A DNA stretch of 64,000 nucleotides from Salimicrobium humidisoli (GCF_002295105.1 NZ_NSGH01000002.1:124001-188000); one strand, 5' to 3'. Shown: positions 20,165 through 29,941, counted from the first letter of the stretch. The notes: generated by a model from the letters alone, not told the origin. Numbers and translations are program-made.

Positions 20165-22801
20165 ATGAAAAATTTATCATCAGTAGAAGTCAGGCAAATG
20201 TTCATCGATTTTTTTAAAGAGAAAGGGCACGGGGTAGAGCCGAGCGCCTCCCTTATTCCTCATGAAGATCCGACGCTTCTCTGGATCAACAGCGGAGTAG
20301 CTACATTGAAGAAATATTTCGATGGACGTGTCGTGCCTGAGAATCCGAGAATAGTGAACGTGCAGAAGTCGATCAGAACCAATGATATTGAAAACGTGGG
20401 CTTCACCGCGAGACACCACACATTTTTTGAAATGCTAGGTAATTTTTCCATCGGTGATTATTTCAAGGAAGAAGCGATTGAATGGGGATGGGAATTTCTT
20501 ACCAGTGACAAATGGATAGGATTCGATGAAAACAAACTTTCTGTAACTGTTCACCCTCAGGATGACGAAGCATACAACATCTGGAAAGACAAAATCGGAT
20601 TGCCCGAAGAAAGAATCATCAGAATCGAAGAAAACTTCTGGGACATCGGAGAAGGACCGAGCGGCCCGAACACAGAGATCTTCTATGATCGCGGGGAAAG
20701 CTTCGGGAATAACCCGGAAGACCCGGAACTTTATCCGGGAGGAGAGAATGAACGGTACCTTGAAATATGGAACCTCGTGTTTTCCCAGTTCAATCACAAT
20801 CCGGATAATACGTACACTCCACTGCCGAAGAAGAACATTGATACCGGTATGGGGCTCGAGCGGATCGTTTCGGTCGTCCAGGGTACGAGGACGAACTTCG
20901 AGACGGATCTCTTCCTTCCTCTTATCAAGCATACTGAAGAAGTGTCAGGTCGTTCCTATGATGAAAATGAAACGACGGATGCGGCTTTTAAAGTAATCGC
21001 CGACCACATTCGTACGGTAGCTTTTTCCATCGGAGACGGTGCTCTGCCTTCCAACGAAGGCCGGGGGTACGTATTAAGGAGACTTCTGCGGCGCGCTGTC
21101 CGATTTGCAAAACAGCTGGGCATCGATGAGCCGTTTCTTTATAAACTCGTTCCTACAGTTGCCGGCATCATGGAAGATTTCTATCCGGAAGTGAAGAACA
21201 AAGAGAGCTTTATCCAGACGGTCATCAAATCGGAAGAACAGCGGTTCCACGAAACTTTGAATGAAGGTCTCGATATCCTTTCTTCGATCATGAAGAGGGA
21301 AGCGGAAAAGGGGAGTCAGGTCTTCCCCGGTGAGGATGTATTTCTGCTTTATGACACATATGGCTTTCCTAAAGAGCTGACGGTGGAATATGTGGAAGCG
21401 GAAGGCTTCACTGCAGATGAAGAAGGTTTCCGGAAAGAGATGGAAAACCAGAGGGAGCGCGCCAGGAGCGCCCGTCAGAAAACGGACTCCATGCAGATCC
21501 AGAACAGCGTCCTCGGTGACATCCATACGGAGAGTGAGTTCGTGGGGTATGATCTGCTCGAAACGGAAAGTGTAGTGACGACGATAGTGAAAGAAGGAGC
21601 CCTCGAGGAAAAAGCGGAAAAAGGAGAAACGGTGTATCTGATGCTTGATCGTACTCCTTTCTATGCGGAAAGCGGAGGCCAGATCGCTGACAGAGGTTTC
21701 CTCTCGACTGAGGAGGCCACTCTTGAAGTGACGGACGTACAAAATGCGCCGAATAATCAGAACCTGCATGAAGTTACAGTGAAAGAAGGGTCGATCGGTC
21801 AGGGAGAAGAGGTCCGGGCCACAGTGGACAGGAACTCGAGGTCTTTCATTGTCAAAAACCATACTGCTACCCACCTTCTGCATCAGGCTCTCAAAGATAT
21901 ACTGGGTGAGCATGTGAATCAGGCCGGATCTCTCGTGGAAAGCGAGCGGCTGAGATTCGACTTTTCCCATTTCGGAGCTGTTACTGAGGATGAGTTAAAA
22001 GAAATAGAAAATGCAGTAAACGAGAAAATATGGCAGGCTCTTCCGGTTTCGGTCGATTACAAGACTCTCGAAGAAGCCAAACGTGAAGGCGCCATGGCAC
22101 TTTTTGGTGAGAAATACGGAGAGGAAGTACGAGTCATCAGTATCAGCGACTACAGCCTTGAACTTTGCGGCGGCTGTCACGTAGCAAATACTTCTGAAAT
22201 CGGTGTGTTTAAGATCCAGTCCGAAACGGGAATCGGAGCAGGTACAAGACGTATTGAAGCTCTGACATCAAAAGCTGCGTATGAATTGACGAATGAACGG
22301 GAGGCCGTATTGCGTGAGTCAGGAGAACTTCTTAAGGCACGTATGGAGCAGGTGCCGGAAAGAATTCAGACTCTCCATCAGGAAATCAGGGAGATGAAGA
22401 AAGAAAACGAATCGTTGACTTCCAGATTATCGAACCTCGAAGCTTCGTCCATTCTCGATGAGTTTAAAGAAGTGAACGGAGTGAACGTTCTTGCCAAACA
22501 GGTGGAGGCCAAAGACATGAACGCTTTGCGCGCAATGATGGACGACTTGAAACAGAAAGTTTCATCAGGGATAATATTGCTTGCCACCCCTTCGGGTAAT
22601 AAAGTTCAGCTCACAGCCGGAGTTTCGAAAGATCTTGTGGAGAAAGGTTACCATGCAGGAAATCTCGTCAAAGGTGCCGCTTCCCGCTGTGGTGGAGGCG
22701 GAGGCGGACGCCCGGATATGGCACAGGCAGGCGGGAAGGATACTTCCAAAATCTCGGAAGCTCTCGACTATGCTTATGATTACGTCTCCGGGACAGTCTG
22801 A
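20165..22801 (+). CDS. alaS: Alanyl-tRNA synthetase
   Basis: Class II synthetase with editing, 878 residues. It begins [20 protein letters not shown]; the catalytic domain has [13 protein letters not shown]. The editing domain has the zinc-type [11 protein letters not shown] and CGGCH motifs, then a coiled-coil and the C-Ala domain ending in a glycine-rich [16 protein letters not shown]. The full set of domains is present. It is preceded by its own T-box and promoter, and followed 60 nt later by ireB, with an A/T-rich promoter-like TATAAT at 22824. Confidence 0.97.
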   Translation: MKNLSSVEVRQMFIDFFKEKGHGVEPSASLIPHEDPTLLWINSGVATLKKYFDGRVVPENPRIVNVQKSIRTNDIENVGFTARHHTFFEMLGNFSIGDYFKEEAIEWGWEFLTSDKWIGFDENKLSVTVHPQDDEAYNIWKDKIGLPEERIIRIEENFWDIGEGPSGPNTEIFYDRGESFGNNPEDPELYPGGENERYLEIWNLVFSQFNHNPDNTYTPLPKKNIDTGMGLERIVSVVQGTRTNFETDLFLPLIKHTEEVSGRSYDENETTDAAFKVIADHIRTVAFSIGDGALPSNEGRGYVLRRLLRRAVRFAKQLGIDEPFLYKLVPTVAGIMEDFYPEVKNKESFIQTVIKSEEQRFHETLNEGLDILSSIMKREAEKGSQVFPGEDVFLLYDTYGFPKELTVEYVEAEGFTADEEGFRKEMENQRERARSARQKTDSMQIQNSVLGDIHTESEFVGYDLLETESVVTTIVKEGALEEKAEKGETVYLMLDRTPFYAESGGQIADRGFLSTEEATLEVTDVQNAPNNQNLHEVTVKEGSIGQGEEVRATVDRNSRSFIVKNHTATHLLHQALKDILGEHVNQAGSLVESERLRFDFSHFGAVTEDELKEIENAVNEKIWQALPVSVDYKTLEEAKREGAMALFGEKYGEEVRVISISDYSLELCGGCHVANTSEIGVFKIQSETGIGAGTRRIEALTSKAAYELTNEREAVLRESGELLKARMEQVPERIQTLHQEIREMKKENESLTSRLSNLEASSILDEFKEVNGVNVLAKQVEAKDMNALRAMMDDLKQKVSSGIILLATPSGNKVQLTAGVSKDLVEKGYHAGNLVKGAASRCGGGGGGRPDMAQAGGKDTSKISEALDYAYDYVSGTV

Positions 22802-22861
22802 TTTTTATTCTTCGTTAAATAGTATATAATGGAGGGTAACTAAACGTGCGAGGTGATAAAG

Positions 22862-23134
22862 ATGAGTTCAATGGATAAGACTATGAAATTCAATTCTCCG
22901 GAAGATCCTGATAACAGGGAGATAGAATCGATTTTAATGAACGTTTACGATGCGCTTCAGGAAAAAGGATATAACCCGATTAATCAGATTGTCGGTTATC
23001 TTCTTTCAGGTGATCCGGCTTATATCCCTCGTCACCGGGAAGCGCGTAATCTGATCAGAAACGTGGAGCGGGATGAATTGATCGAAGAGCTGGTGAAATC
23101 ATACCTGAATAAACAAAAAGAGGGTAAGGAATGA
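22862..23134 (+). CDS. ireB: IreB family regulatory phosphoprotein (UPF0297, YrzL)
   Basis: A 90-residue protein matching the UPF0297/IreB family across its length, with [20 protein letters not shown] and [16 protein letters not shown]. In Enterococcus IreB is a substrate of the Ser/Thr kinase IreK and affects cephalosporin resistance. The N-terminal Thr in MDKTMKF corresponds to the phosphorylated region. ATG 22862 after GAGGTGA gives the conserved MSS-DKTMKF start; an in-frame GTG at 22853 is less likely. It overlaps ruvX by 4 nt. Confidence 0.93.
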   Translation: MSSMDKTMKFNSPEDPDNREIESILMNVYDALQEKGYNPINQIVGYLLSGDPAYIPRHREARNLIRNVERDELIEELVKSYLNKQKEGKE

Positions 23135-23547
23135 AGAAACTGGGGCTGGACGTCGGGGAAAAAACGATAGGTGTAGCTGTCTCCGATGCTCTGGGGATGA
23201 CTGCGCAGGGAATCAAAACGATTCACTGGGATGAAGATGATTATTCGACGGCGAGGCAGGCTCTGACGCCGATCATCGAACAGGAAATGATTACCGAAGC
23301 AGTAGTCGGGTATCCTAAAAACATGAACGGGTCCATCGGACCGAGGGCTGAGCAGAGCGAACGATTCGCGAATTGGCTTGAGAAGAACTTCGAAATTCCT
23401 GTACGCCTGTGGGATGAGAGATTGACTACGATGGCGGCTGAACGCGTGCTGTTAGAAGCCGATGTAAGCCGGAAAAAGCGTAAGAAAGTAGTGGACAAAA
23501 TGGCAGCTGTAATGATCCTTCAGGGATATCTGGATGCCTCAAAATAA
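23131..23547 (+). CDS. ruvX: Pre-16S rRNA nuclease / YqgF Holliday-junction resolvase-like protein
   Basis: RNase H-fold protein of 138 residues with the YqgF signature [19 protein letters not shown] at the start and RLWDERLTT. The orthologue in E. coli matures the 16S rRNA 5' end; a Holliday-junction role was inferred earlier. The conserved acidic residues (first Asp in the LDVG motif, Glu in DERLTT) are present. It overlaps ireB (ATGA) and precedes yrzB by 14 nt; the trio ireB-ruvX-yrzB is conserved in Bacilli. Confidence 0.93.
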   Translation: MKKLGLDVGEKTIGVAVSDALGMTAQGIKTIHWDEDDYSTARQALTPIIEQEMITEAVVGYPKNMNGSIGPRAEQSERFANWLEKNFEIPVRLWDERLTTMAAERVLLEADVSRKKRKKVVDKMAAVMILQGYLDASK

Positions 23548-23561
23548 GGAGGAGAAATATC

Positions 23562-23846
23562 ATGGCACTGGAAAAAGAAGAAAAAATAGTAATACCGGAT
23601 GAAAACGGAGAGGAGCACCTTTTTGAAGTATTGTTCACGTTCGATGTCGACAAAACGGAACAATCGTATATCGCAGTTGTGCCCGCCGAGCAGAAAGATA
23701 ATGAAGAGGTAGAAGTTTTCGCCTTCCGTTATGAAGAAAAAGAAGACGATGATGAAAATCTTTCCCTCTATCAGATTGAATCCGACGAGGAATGGGAAAT
23801 GGTCGAAGAAATGCTGAATACCCTTACTGATGAAGATTTGACTTAA
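23562..23846 (+). CDS. DUF1292 family protein (YrzB)
   Basis: A small acidic protein of 94 residues, with IVIPDENGEEHLFEVLFTFD at the N-terminus and YQIESDEEWEMVEEMLNTL at the C-terminus, both diagnostic of DUF1292. Its function is unknown. It is the last gene of the ireB-ruvX cluster; a hairpin terminator follows at once. Confidence 0.9.
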   Translation: MALEKEEKIVIPDENGEEHLFEVLFTFDVDKTEQSYIAVVPAEQKDNEEVEVFAFRYEEKEDDDENLSLYQIESDEEWEMVEEMLNTLTDEDLT

Positions 23847-23851
23847 GTTAA

Positions 23852-23878
23852 CTCCCGGTTTGAAACCGGGGGTTTTTC
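23852..23878 (+). terminator. Terminator after yrzB
   Basis: CCCGGTT and AACCGGG arms with a short loop, then GGTTTTT. Confidence 0.85.
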
Positions 23879-23964
23879 CTTTAAATACAACTGTTCCGCA
23901 TTAAGCGGAATACATAGCATTCATGAGGGACAAGTGAAACCGCTTGTTGAAAAAGTGAAGAATT

Positions 23965-23994
23965 TCGACACAATCCTCTGAATTATAGTATAAT
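23965..23994 (+). promoter_or_regulatory. sigma-A promoter of mltG
   Basis: TCGACA, 18-nt spacer, perfect TATAAT, 25 nt before the GTG start. Confidence 0.7.
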
Positions 23995-24018
23995 AAACCC
24001 GGTGAAGGAGGATGTGAC

Positions 24019-25143
24019 GTGTCGGATTCCAAGTTCAAGGAAGAATACGAAAAGAATAAGAAAAACCGCACCGAAGAAGCCGGTAAAGTCCGGAAGATTG
24101 TAGCATCTGTGCTGATTGTTATAACAATCGTACTTATCGTTGGTGTGGTGGGCGGGTATTTCTACGTCTCGAGTGCTTTAAAACCTGTGGACGAAAATGA
24201 TGAAGAACCCGTGAACGTAGAGATTCCCAGCGGATCCACCAACTCCGAGATAGCTTCGATTCTGGAAGACAAAGGAGTTATATCGAATTCTACCATCTTC
24301 AGATTTTATACGAAGTTCAAAAATGAGACGGGCTTCCAGGCCGGTTCATACGAATTTACGCCCGCGATGAAGACGGATAGTATTATAGATTCACTTCAGT
24401 CCGGAAAAGTCGTTAAAGAACCCAAAAAACGGGTCACTATTCCGGAAGGGCAGACAGTGGAACAGATAGCGGAGATTTACGCGGGTGAATTTTCTTTTTC
24501 CAAAAAGGAATTTATGGACAAGATGAAGGACACCGACTACATCTCGAGCTTGAGAGAGAAATATCCGGAACTGCTGAGCGAAGCTATCATGCAGGAAGAG
24601 ATACGTTATCCGCTCGAAGGATATCTGTTCGCAGCCACCTATTCCTTTTACAAAGAAGAGGTGGGTATCGAAAAGATCATAGAGAAAATGGTGTCGAAAA
24701 CATCCTCGGTCGTTATTCCTTATAAAGAACAAGTGAAGGAACAGGGTCTCAACATTCATGAAGCGGTAACGATGGCCTCGCTGCTTGAAAATGAAGCAAG
24801 AACAGCTGAAAGCCGCAGGGAAATCTCCGGAGTGTTCTATAATCGTCTGGAAGAAGATATGCGCCTTCAGACGGACCCTACTGTCGCTTACGCACACGGG
24901 GAGCACCTGGAACGTACGAAATATGATGATCTGGAGATTGAGTCTCCTTTCAACACCTATCATATAAGCGGACTTCCTATCGGACCGATTTCCAATTTCA
25001 ACAAGAACTCCATGGAAGCTGTGGCAAGCCCTATAAATTCTGAATACTTGTACTTCCTTGCGGATGGGGAAGGTAATATACACTACTCAAAAACGCTGAA
25101 GGAACACAATAGGAAAAAGGAAAAATACATCTCCGGTAATTGA
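24019..25143 (+). CDS. mltG: Endolytic murein transglycosylase MltG (YceG)
   Basis: Membrane-anchored lytic transglycosylase that cuts nascent glycan strands and so sets their length. The 374-residue protein has a charged cytoplasmic N-terminus, one membrane span (about 26-48), a LysM-like region, and the YceG catalytic domain. The catalytic Glu lies in ASLLENEARTAE, and RLQTDPTVAYAHG follows. The start is GTG, with AAGGAGG 7 nt upstream; no in-frame ATG lies near it. It has its own promoter and terminator. Confidence 0.94.
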   Translation: MSDSKFKEEYEKNKKNRTEEAGKVRKIVASVLIVITIVLIVGVVGGYFYVSSALKPVDENDEEPVNVEIPSGSTNSEIASILEDKGVISNSTIFRFYTKFKNETGFQAGSYEFTPAMKTDSIIDSLQSGKVVKEPKKRVTIPEGQTVEQIAEIYAGEFSFSKKEFMDKMKDTDYISSLREKYPELLSEAIMQEEIRYPLEGYLFAATYSFYKEEVGIEKIIEKMVSKTSSVVIPYKEQVKEQGLNIHEAVTMASLLENEARTAESRREISGVFYNRLEEDMRLQTDPTVAYAHGEHLERTKYDDLEIESPFNTYHISGLPIGPISNFNKNSMEAVASPINSEYLYFLADGEGNIHYSKTLKEHNRKKEKYISGN

Positions 25144-25146
25144 ATA

Positions 25147-25187
25147 GGGAAAGCGGGAATAACCCTCGCTTTCCTTAATTTTTTTAT
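25147..25187 (+). terminator. Terminator after mltG
   Basis: GGAAAGCG and CGCTTTCC arms followed by a T-rich tract (T7). Confidence 0.8.
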
Positions 25188-25234
25188 GTTAGAATAATTA
25201 AGTTGTGAACGGAATTTAATAAAGGAAGATGTCT

Positions 25235-25909
25235 ATGAATAATGATAACGAATATATCAGGGAACTCCTTCCTGATTCGGAAGGCCATATACGTGAGATG
25301 GAAGAATACGCAGCAGAAAATCACGTACCTATCATGGAGAAAGACTCCATCCATTTTCTCAGACAGATGATACGTCTTCAAAAACCCGCAGTCATTCTGG
25401 AAATCGGAACTGCAATCGGTTATTCTGCTATTCAGATGGCCGAGGCGTCTCCGGGGATGCGTGTCGTATCTGTAGAAAGAGATGCCGGACGGTATGAAGA
25501 GGCGAGGGAAAACAGGGAAAAGTCTCCCTGTGGAGCTGATCTCATTCTTTACCATGGAGACGCTCTTGAGATGAAAGACGTTATACAGAAGGAAGGGCCG
25601 TTTGATCTATTATTCATCGATGCAGCAAAAGGACAGTACAAACGGTTTTTTGAGCTATACACGCCTCTTTTGAGGGAAGAAGGGGTAATCGTCACCGACA
25701 ACGTGCTATTCAAAGGGCTGGTGGCCGACCCGGATAATGCTGAAAAAAGGTTTGGAAAGATTGCCGGGAAAATCCGCAGTTTCAACGACTGGCTTATGCA
25801 GCTTGAAGATTTCGAAACGTCCATCGTCCCTTCAGGAGACGGCGTGGCAATCACTACCCGGAAGCCCAGAAGACCAAAGAGGGGAGAAAAATTTTCAGAT
25901 GAAAGATAA
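25235..25909 (+). CDS. trmR: tRNA 5-hydroxyuridine methyltransferase TrmR (YrrM)
   Basis: An SAM-dependent O-methyltransferase of the COMT-like class, 224 residues. The SAM motif is [16 protein letters not shown], the metal/SAM-binding segment FIDAAKGQY, and [10 protein letters not shown] follows. In B. subtilis TrmR methylates 5-hydroxyuridine at tRNA position 34 to 5-methoxyuridine. The ATG at 25229 lies against the AAAGGAAG ribosome-binding site, so the second ATG (25235) is preferred. In B. subtilis the hydroxylation genes yrrN-yrrO (trhP1-trhP2) follow; here udk follows directly with an 11-nt overlap. Confidence 0.92.
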   Translation: MNNDNEYIRELLPDSEGHIREMEEYAAENHVPIMEKDSIHFLRQMIRLQKPAVILEIGTAIGYSAIQMAEASPGMRVVSVERDAGRYEEARENREKSPCGADLILYHGDALEMKDVIQKEGPFDLLFIDAAKGQYKRFFELYTPLLREEGVIVTDNVLFKGLVADPDNAEKRFGKIAGKIRSFNDWLMQLEDFETSIVPSGDGVAITTRKPRRPKRGEKFSDER

Positions 25910-26546
25910 ACCGATTGTAATAGGAGTAGCCGGTGGTTCCGGTTCCGGAAAAACCAGTGTGACAAAATCAATTATTCAGCAGTTCACAGAACAGTCCATA
26001 TTAATGATAGAGCAGGATTACTACTATAAAGATCAGTCTCATCTCCCTTTTGAGGAGAGACTGAATACGAACTATGATCACCCTCTTGCTTTCGACAACG
26101 ATCTGTTAATCGAGCATATCAACAAATTGATTAAACGGGAACAGATTGAGAAACCGGTATATGATTATAAAATGCATACCCGCTCCGAAGAAACGGTGCA
26201 GGTGGAAGCGAGAGACGTAATTATCCTCGAAGGCATTCTGATTCTCGAGGACGAAAAACTTCGTGATCTTATGGATATCAAGGTCTTCGTAGATACTGAT
26301 GCGGACGTCCGCATTATACGAAGAATGCTCCGTGACATCAATGAGCGGGGGAGGACGCTGGACTCTGTCATAGAGCAGTATACGAACGTTGTGCGTCCCA
26401 TGCACCTGCAATTTGTGGAGCCGACGAAACGCTATGCGGACATCATTATACCGGAAGGCGGACAGAACTATGTCGCTATTGATATCATGGCTACGAAGAT
26501 CCATACTATTCTGAGAGAGCGGGGCCTCATCCCGGACAGCCTTTGA
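25899..26546 (+). CDS. udk: Uridine kinase
   Basis: Phosphorylates uridine and cytidine to UMP and CMP in pyrimidine salvage. The 215-residue P-loop kinase has GGSGSGKT (12-19) and the uridine-kinase segments [16 protein letters not shown] and [12 protein letters not shown] 25899 gives the usual family length; the frame is open further upstream only as a shadow of trmR. It overlaps trmR by 11 nt, with GGGGAG inside the trmR end. Confidence 0.96.
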   Translation: MKDKPIVIGVAGGSGSGKTSVTKSIIQQFTEQSILMIEQDYYYKDQSHLPFEERLNTNYDHPLAFDNDLLIEHINKLIKREQIEKPVYDYKMHTRSEETVQVEARDVIILEGILILEDEKLRDLMDIKVFVDTDADVRIIRRMLRDINERGRTLDSVIEQYTNVVRPMHLQFVEPTKRYADIIIPEGGQNYVAIDIMATKIHTILRERGLIPDSL

Positions 26547-26559
26547 TACGGGAAATTAT

Positions 26560-26587
26560 TTGACTGTTTTTCATAATTTGGTAAAGT
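26560..26587 (+). promoter_or_regulatory. Possible greA promoter
   Basis: TTGACT, 16-nt spacer, TAAAGT, about 50 nt before the greA start. The -10 is weak. Confidence 0.4.
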
Positions 26588-26637
26588 ATAGAGAGATTGT
26601 TATGAATAGTGGAGAAGTTCATTAAGGAGTGTAAAAA

Positions 26638-27114
26638 ATGGCAGAAGAAAAAAGCTTTTATATGACAGAAGAAGGTAAAAAGAATTTAGAAAGCGAACTT
26701 CATGAATTGAAGACAGAGAAACGTAAGGAAGTAGTGGAACGTATAAAAACAGCGAGAGATTTCGGGGATCTTTCCGAGAACTCTGAATATGATGCTGCTA
26801 AAGATGAACAGGCTTTTGTGGAAAGCCGTATTCAGCAGATAGAAAATATGATCAGAAATGCAGTTATCATTGAAAATACGTCCGATAATCCGGATGTCGT
26901 GACTCTCGGTAAAAGCGTCACATTTCAGGAACTTCCTGACGGAGACGAAGAGGAGTATACGATTGTCGGTAGTGCCGAAGCCGATCCTTTCGAAGGTAAA
27001 ATCTCCAACGAATCTCCGATGGCGCAAAGTCTGCTGGGTAAAGAAATAGGGGATAAAGTTACGGTACAGACTCCGGCAGGTGATCTGAAAGTTAAAATTA
27101 TATCGGTTTCATAA
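26638..27114 (+). CDS. greA: Transcription elongation factor GreA
   Basis: Rescues backtracked RNA polymerase by stimulating transcript cleavage. The 158-residue protein has an N-terminal coiled coil with the tip motif [17 protein letters not shown] (acidic tip), then the C-terminal FKBP-like domain, here with [17 protein letters not shown]. Length and motifs are standard. A terminator starts at its stop codon. Confidence 0.97.
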   Translation: MAEEKSFYMTEEGKKNLESELHELKTEKRKEVVERIKTARDFGDLSENSEYDAAKDEQAFVESRIQQIENMIRNAVIIENTSDNPDVVTLGKSVTFQELPDGDEEEYTIVGSAEADPFEGKISNESPMAQSLLGKEIGDKVTVQTPAGDLKVKIISVS

Positions 27115-27140
27115 GCAGGAATACATTTCCTGCTTTTTTG
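27114..27140 (+). terminator. Terminator after greA
   Basis: AGCAGGAA and TTCCTGCT arms (8 bp, 5-nt loop) followed by T6. Confidence 0.88.
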
Positions 27141-27198
27141 CTATATTCATCTTTTTTCAATACGTAGTATAATACATATGTGAAGGAGGATTTCTTAC

Positions 27199-27990
27199 AT
27201 GAGTGAATCGAAAAACAATTCCAGACAGGAACGGATGAAAGAAAAAAGAAAGAAGAAGACGGTAGTTTCGGCAGCGATTGTATTAGTGGCCGTGCTCCTG
27301 TTGTTCTGGGTGGCAGGCAGCCTGACGGGAGGAAATGATCAGCAGGCGGATGATCAGTCTGCTTCCGGCACGGAAGAAACGCAGTCCGGAAACGGGAGCT
27401 CGGGCAGTGAAGAGGAGTCTGAAGGCGGGAGTTCACAAAATGAGTCTTCCTCAGATAAAGATTCTTCCGGAGAGAATGAATCTACCTCAGATAAAGATTC
27501 TTCCGGAGAGAATGAATCTACCTCAGATAAAGATTCTTCCGGAGAGAATGAGTCTTCCTCAGATAAAGATTCTTCCGAAGAGGAAAAGAATTCAGACGAG
27601 GAAAGTTCTTCAGACGAAGAAAAGTCTTCCGGTGATGAATCGGATGAAGATGCATCCTCTGAAGAAGAGCAGAAGGAAAACAGTGAGGAAGACGGACAGT
27701 TCGAGGTTGTAGAAACGGAACAGGATACTTCAGGGTCTCACAGAGTCACTTACGACCGGGGCTCACAGGACTGGAATGAGATTTTGCAGGCAGCCGCTAA
27801 TGCTGCCGGTCTGAACCGGAGCGACATGATCGCCTGGAGGGTCGAAAACGGCGGCGGACCTCAACTGGTGAATACCGTTGTTTCGGACAGTCAGCAGAAT
27901 AGTGTTTACCGTGTGCTCATCGAATGGCAGGAGGGGCAGGGTTACAAGCCGATTGAAAAAGAAGTTTTAGAGAATAACCCATACGATTGA
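27199..27990 (+). CDS. YrrS-like membrane-anchored protein with Ser/Asp/Glu repeat (DUF1510)
   Basis: A 263-residue protein in three parts: a basic N-terminus with one membrane span (about 21-40), a very acidic Ser/Glu/Asp-rich linker (about 45-165), and a conserved C-terminal DUF1510-like domain (SHRVTYDRGSQDWNEILQAA to the end). The linker contains four 12-residue units of the type ESTSDKDSSGEN. The likely topology is cytoplasmic N-terminus and extracellular C-terminal domain. B. subtilis YrrS lies just after greA and before the penicillin-binding protein PbpI; here mtnN follows and no pbpI is seen. A cell-wall role is inferred only from that context. Confidence 0.82.
   Translation: MSESKNNSRQERMKEKRKKKTVVSAAIVLVAVLLLFWVAGSLTGGNDQQADDQSASGTEETQSGNGSSGSEEESEGGSSQNESSSDKDSSGENESTSDKDSSGENESTSDKDSSGENESSSDKDSSEEEKNSDEESSSDEEKSSGDESDEDASSEEEQKENSEEDGQFEVVETEQDTSGSHRVTYDRGSQDWNEILQAAANAAGLNRSDMIAWRVENGGGPQLVNTVVSDSQQNSVYRVLIEWQEGQGYKPIEKEVLENNPYD
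27442..27585 (+). repeat. Four tandem copies of a 36-bp unit within the yrrS-like gene
   Basis: Units at 27442-27477, 27478-27513, 27514-27549 and 27550-27585, each 12 codons. Copies 2 and 3 are almost identical in bases, and differences in copies 1 and 4 lie mainly at the ends. Because the unit is a multiple of 3, copy-number change would keep the frame. Confidence 0.93.
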
Positions 27991-28010
27991 TGGAATAAAG
28001 GAGCTTTTGG

Positions 28011-28691
28011 ATGAGTGTAGGTATAATTGGAGCGATGGATCAGGAAATAAAGCATTTGAAAGAAGCGATGGAAGTAGAAGAGGAACGTACAGTAGCAGGG
28101 CAGGTTTTTACGAAGGGGCAATTAAATGGAAAAAGCGTAGTACTGTTATTGTCAGGTATAGGGAAAGTGAATGCCGCCATGTCCACTACCATTCTGCATG
28201 AAGAGTTTGACATAGACTACTGCATCAATACAGGTTCTGCAGGCGGTTTTGATTATGAACTGGAAACAGGAGATATAGTCATCTCTGAGACCGTTCTGCA
28301 CCACGATGTGGATGCTACCGCATTCGATTACGTTCACGGTCAGGTCCCGGGGATGCCGGCTGTATACCCTGCCGATAAACAGCTTGCTTTTGATGCACTG
28401 CGTCAGCTTAAAGAAATGGGGCTGAACGGAAAACTGGGGGTCATTGCTTCCGGAGATACGTTTATGCAGGAAGAAGTGAGAATCAACGAAGTGAGAGGAC
28501 GTTTTCCCGAGCTTATTGCTGTCGAGATGGAAGCTGCCGCGGTGGCGCAGGTATGTTACAGGTACAACACTCCATTCGTCGTCATACGCGCCCTGTCCGA
28601 CGTGGCAGGAAAAGAATCGGCTGTATCTTTTCAGAAGTTTCTCGATCAGGCTGCGAAAAATTCCACCGATTTAATCAAAGCTCTCATATAG
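28011..28691 (+). CDS. mtnN: 5'-methylthioadenosine/S-adenosylhomocysteine nucleosidase
   Basis: Removes adenine from MTA and SAH, products of SAM use, feeding methionine salvage and quorum-signal precursor formation. The 226-residue protein has VGIIGAMDQEI, NTGSAGG, the substrate-binding VEMEAAAVAQ and the catalytic-Asp segment RALSDVAG. The ribosome-binding site is AAGGAG. In B. subtilis mtnN continues into mccA-mccB; here the gene ends at a bidirectional terminator facing the Mrp operon. Confidence 0.96.
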   Translation: MSVGIIGAMDQEIKHLKEAMEVEEERTVAGQVFTKGQLNGKSVVLLLSGIGKVNAAMSTTILHEEFDIDYCINTGSAGGFDYELETGDIVISETVLHHDVDATAFDYVHGQVPGMPAVYPADKQLAFDALRQLKEMGLNGKLGVIASGDTFMQEEVRINEVRGRFPELIAVEMEAAAVAQVCYRYNTPFVVIRALSDVAGKESAVSFQKFLDQAAKNSTDLIKALI

Positions 28692-28710
28692 TCAGAAGGG
28701 AATAGTCAGA

Positions 28711-28764
28711 AAAAAACCCGGAGAAGGGAGGATGCATACTGCATCTTCTCTGCTCCGGGTTTTG
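28711..28764. terminator. Bidirectional terminator between mtnN and mrpG
   Basis: Outer arms AAAACCCGGAG and CTCCGGGTTTT (11 bp) flank an inner GATGCA/TGCATC hairpin. The A and T runs serve both strands. Confidence 0.88.
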
Positions 28765-28807
28765 TATGGATTAAATAAATTCCTGTCCTCAGGAAAAAGC
28801 AGCCGGG

Positions 28808-29167
28808 TTACTCTTCAAAAGTTTCTTTGTAGTCATCTTGGACCGCTTCCTCAGAAAGAGGAATACCGCTTTTGTAGGCGGCACGACCGATCATATGAGC
28901 GGAGACGGGGGCTGTGATGAGAACGAACAGAATACCGAGCAGCAGTTTTCCGCTGACGATGCCGTGTTCGTTAAGCATGAAAAGAAAAGCCCCCAGCATA
29001 AGGCCGGCCACACCGAGAGTTGAACTCTTGGTAGCGGCGTGAAGGCGTAAATATACGTTTTTGAACCTTACTACTCCCAAAGCTCCGGAAAAAACGAAAA
29101 ACGTGCCGGAAAGCAGGAAAAATATAATCAGAATATCTATCAGCAAATTAATGATTGTCCCGTTCAA
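28808..29167 (-). CDS. mrpG: Na+/H+ antiporter subunit MrpG
   Basis: A small three-span membrane subunit of the Mrp antiporter with the MnhG/PhaG signature GALGVVRFKNVYLRLHAATK and an acidic C-terminus. About 119 residues from TTG 29167, which lies 6 nt after AAAGGGTG. GTG 29176 (122 residues) is the alternative but sits on the ribosome-binding site. It overlaps the end of mrpF by about 20 nt and is the last gene of the operon. Confidence 0.9.
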   Translation of the reverse strand: MNGTIINLLIDILIIFFLLSGTFFVFSGALGVVRFKNVYLRLHAATKSSTLGVAGLMLGAFLFMLNEHGIVSGKLLLGILFVLITAPVSAHMIGRAAYKSGIPLSEEAVQDDYKETFEE

Positions 29168-29459
29168 TAATAACACCCTTTTCTATGAATTTCGCCAGGG
29201 CGATCGTTCCTATGAAAAGAAGTATCCCGATCAACAGGACCACATCGTTCAGTTTTGTTGTAACGAGAAGAATAGTCACCAGTCCGGCCAGCGCCATCAG
29301 AGTAATGCCCATTACGTCGAGGGCTACGGCCCGGTCAGGGTTGGTGGGCCCTTTGATCACCCGGTACAGTAACATGAAAATAGATATCCCGACGCCTGCG
29401 ATGGCCACCTGGGTTGAGATTTCCATAATGGTCCTTGTTACATTCAATGCATTTTCCAT
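29148..29459 (-). CDS. mrpF: Na+/H+ antiporter subunit MrpF
   Basis: A 103-residue, three-span membrane subunit with RVIKGPTNPDRAVALDVMGI, the MnhF signature. It acts within the hetero-oligomeric Mrp complex. The start ATG overlaps the mrpE stop (TGATG), and GGAGGTGA lies 8 nt upstream inside mrpE. Confidence 0.94.
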   Translation of the reverse strand: MENALNVTRTIMEISTQVAIAGVGISIFMLLYRVIKGPTNPDRAVALDVMGITLMALAGLVTILLVTTKLNDVVLLIGILLFIGTIALAKFIEKGVIIERDNH

Positions 29460-29935
29460 CAGCGGGTCACCTCCATAATCGCTTTCTCAAAAGTGTCTTT
29501 GATATCTGATATGGAGGATTCAATATCAGGAATATCCATGGCATGTATATACAATGTCTCCTGGTCTTCGCTTACCGCAAGTGAAAGAGTTCCCGGGGTA
29601 AGAGAAATCAGGTTGGCCAGAAGCGTCACCTCCCAGTCGCTCTTCACCTCGAGAGGGAGAGCGAAAATCCCCGGGCGGTTATCCAGGTCCTTTTTGTAAA
29701 CGAATTTCACGATGTCGATAGAGGACATAATGAGTTCCCTGATGAACAACAGAAGCAGCAGGTTCACTTTCCAGACTCTGTTCAGATAGAAAGGGCTTTT
29801 AATGAATCTCCGCATGACGAAGAGGAGGAAAATCCCTAAAATATATCCGACCACGAAAGTTGAGAAGTTATATGTTTCACTCAAAAACATCCACATAACA
29901 GCGATAATAATGTTTAAAACTATTTGAAATGGCAT
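29459..29935 (-). CDS. mrpE: Na+/H+ antiporter subunit MrpE
   Basis: A 158-residue subunit with two or three N-terminal membrane spans and a cytoplasmic domain containing LANLISLTPGTLSLAV, the MnhE signature. MrpE is needed for full assembly of the complex in Bacillus. The ribosome-binding site AAGGAG lies in the short gap after mrpD. Confidence 0.95.
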   Translation of the reverse strand: MPFQIVLNIIIAVMWMFLSETYNFSTFVVGYILGIFLLFVMRRFIKSPFYLNRVWKVNLLLLLFIRELIMSSIDIVKFVYKKDLDNRPGIFALPLEVKSDWEVTLLANLISLTPGTLSLAVSEDQETLYIHAMDIPDIESSISDIKDTFEKAIMEVTR

Positions 29936-29941
29936 AGACGT

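Noticed and set aside
21074-21970. 298-codon minus-strand frame opposite alaS
   Set aside because: His/Phe/Arg-rich, typical of the antisense of a coding frame; alaS is certain on the plus strand.
27442-27585. Repeat array as a possible CRISPR
   Set aside because: Units are directly contiguous without spacers and lie in frame in a coding region.
27335-27712. 125-codon second frame through the yrrS repeat (units of LPQIKILPERMN)
   Set aside because: Produced by the 36-bp repeat read in another frame; no ribosome-binding site.
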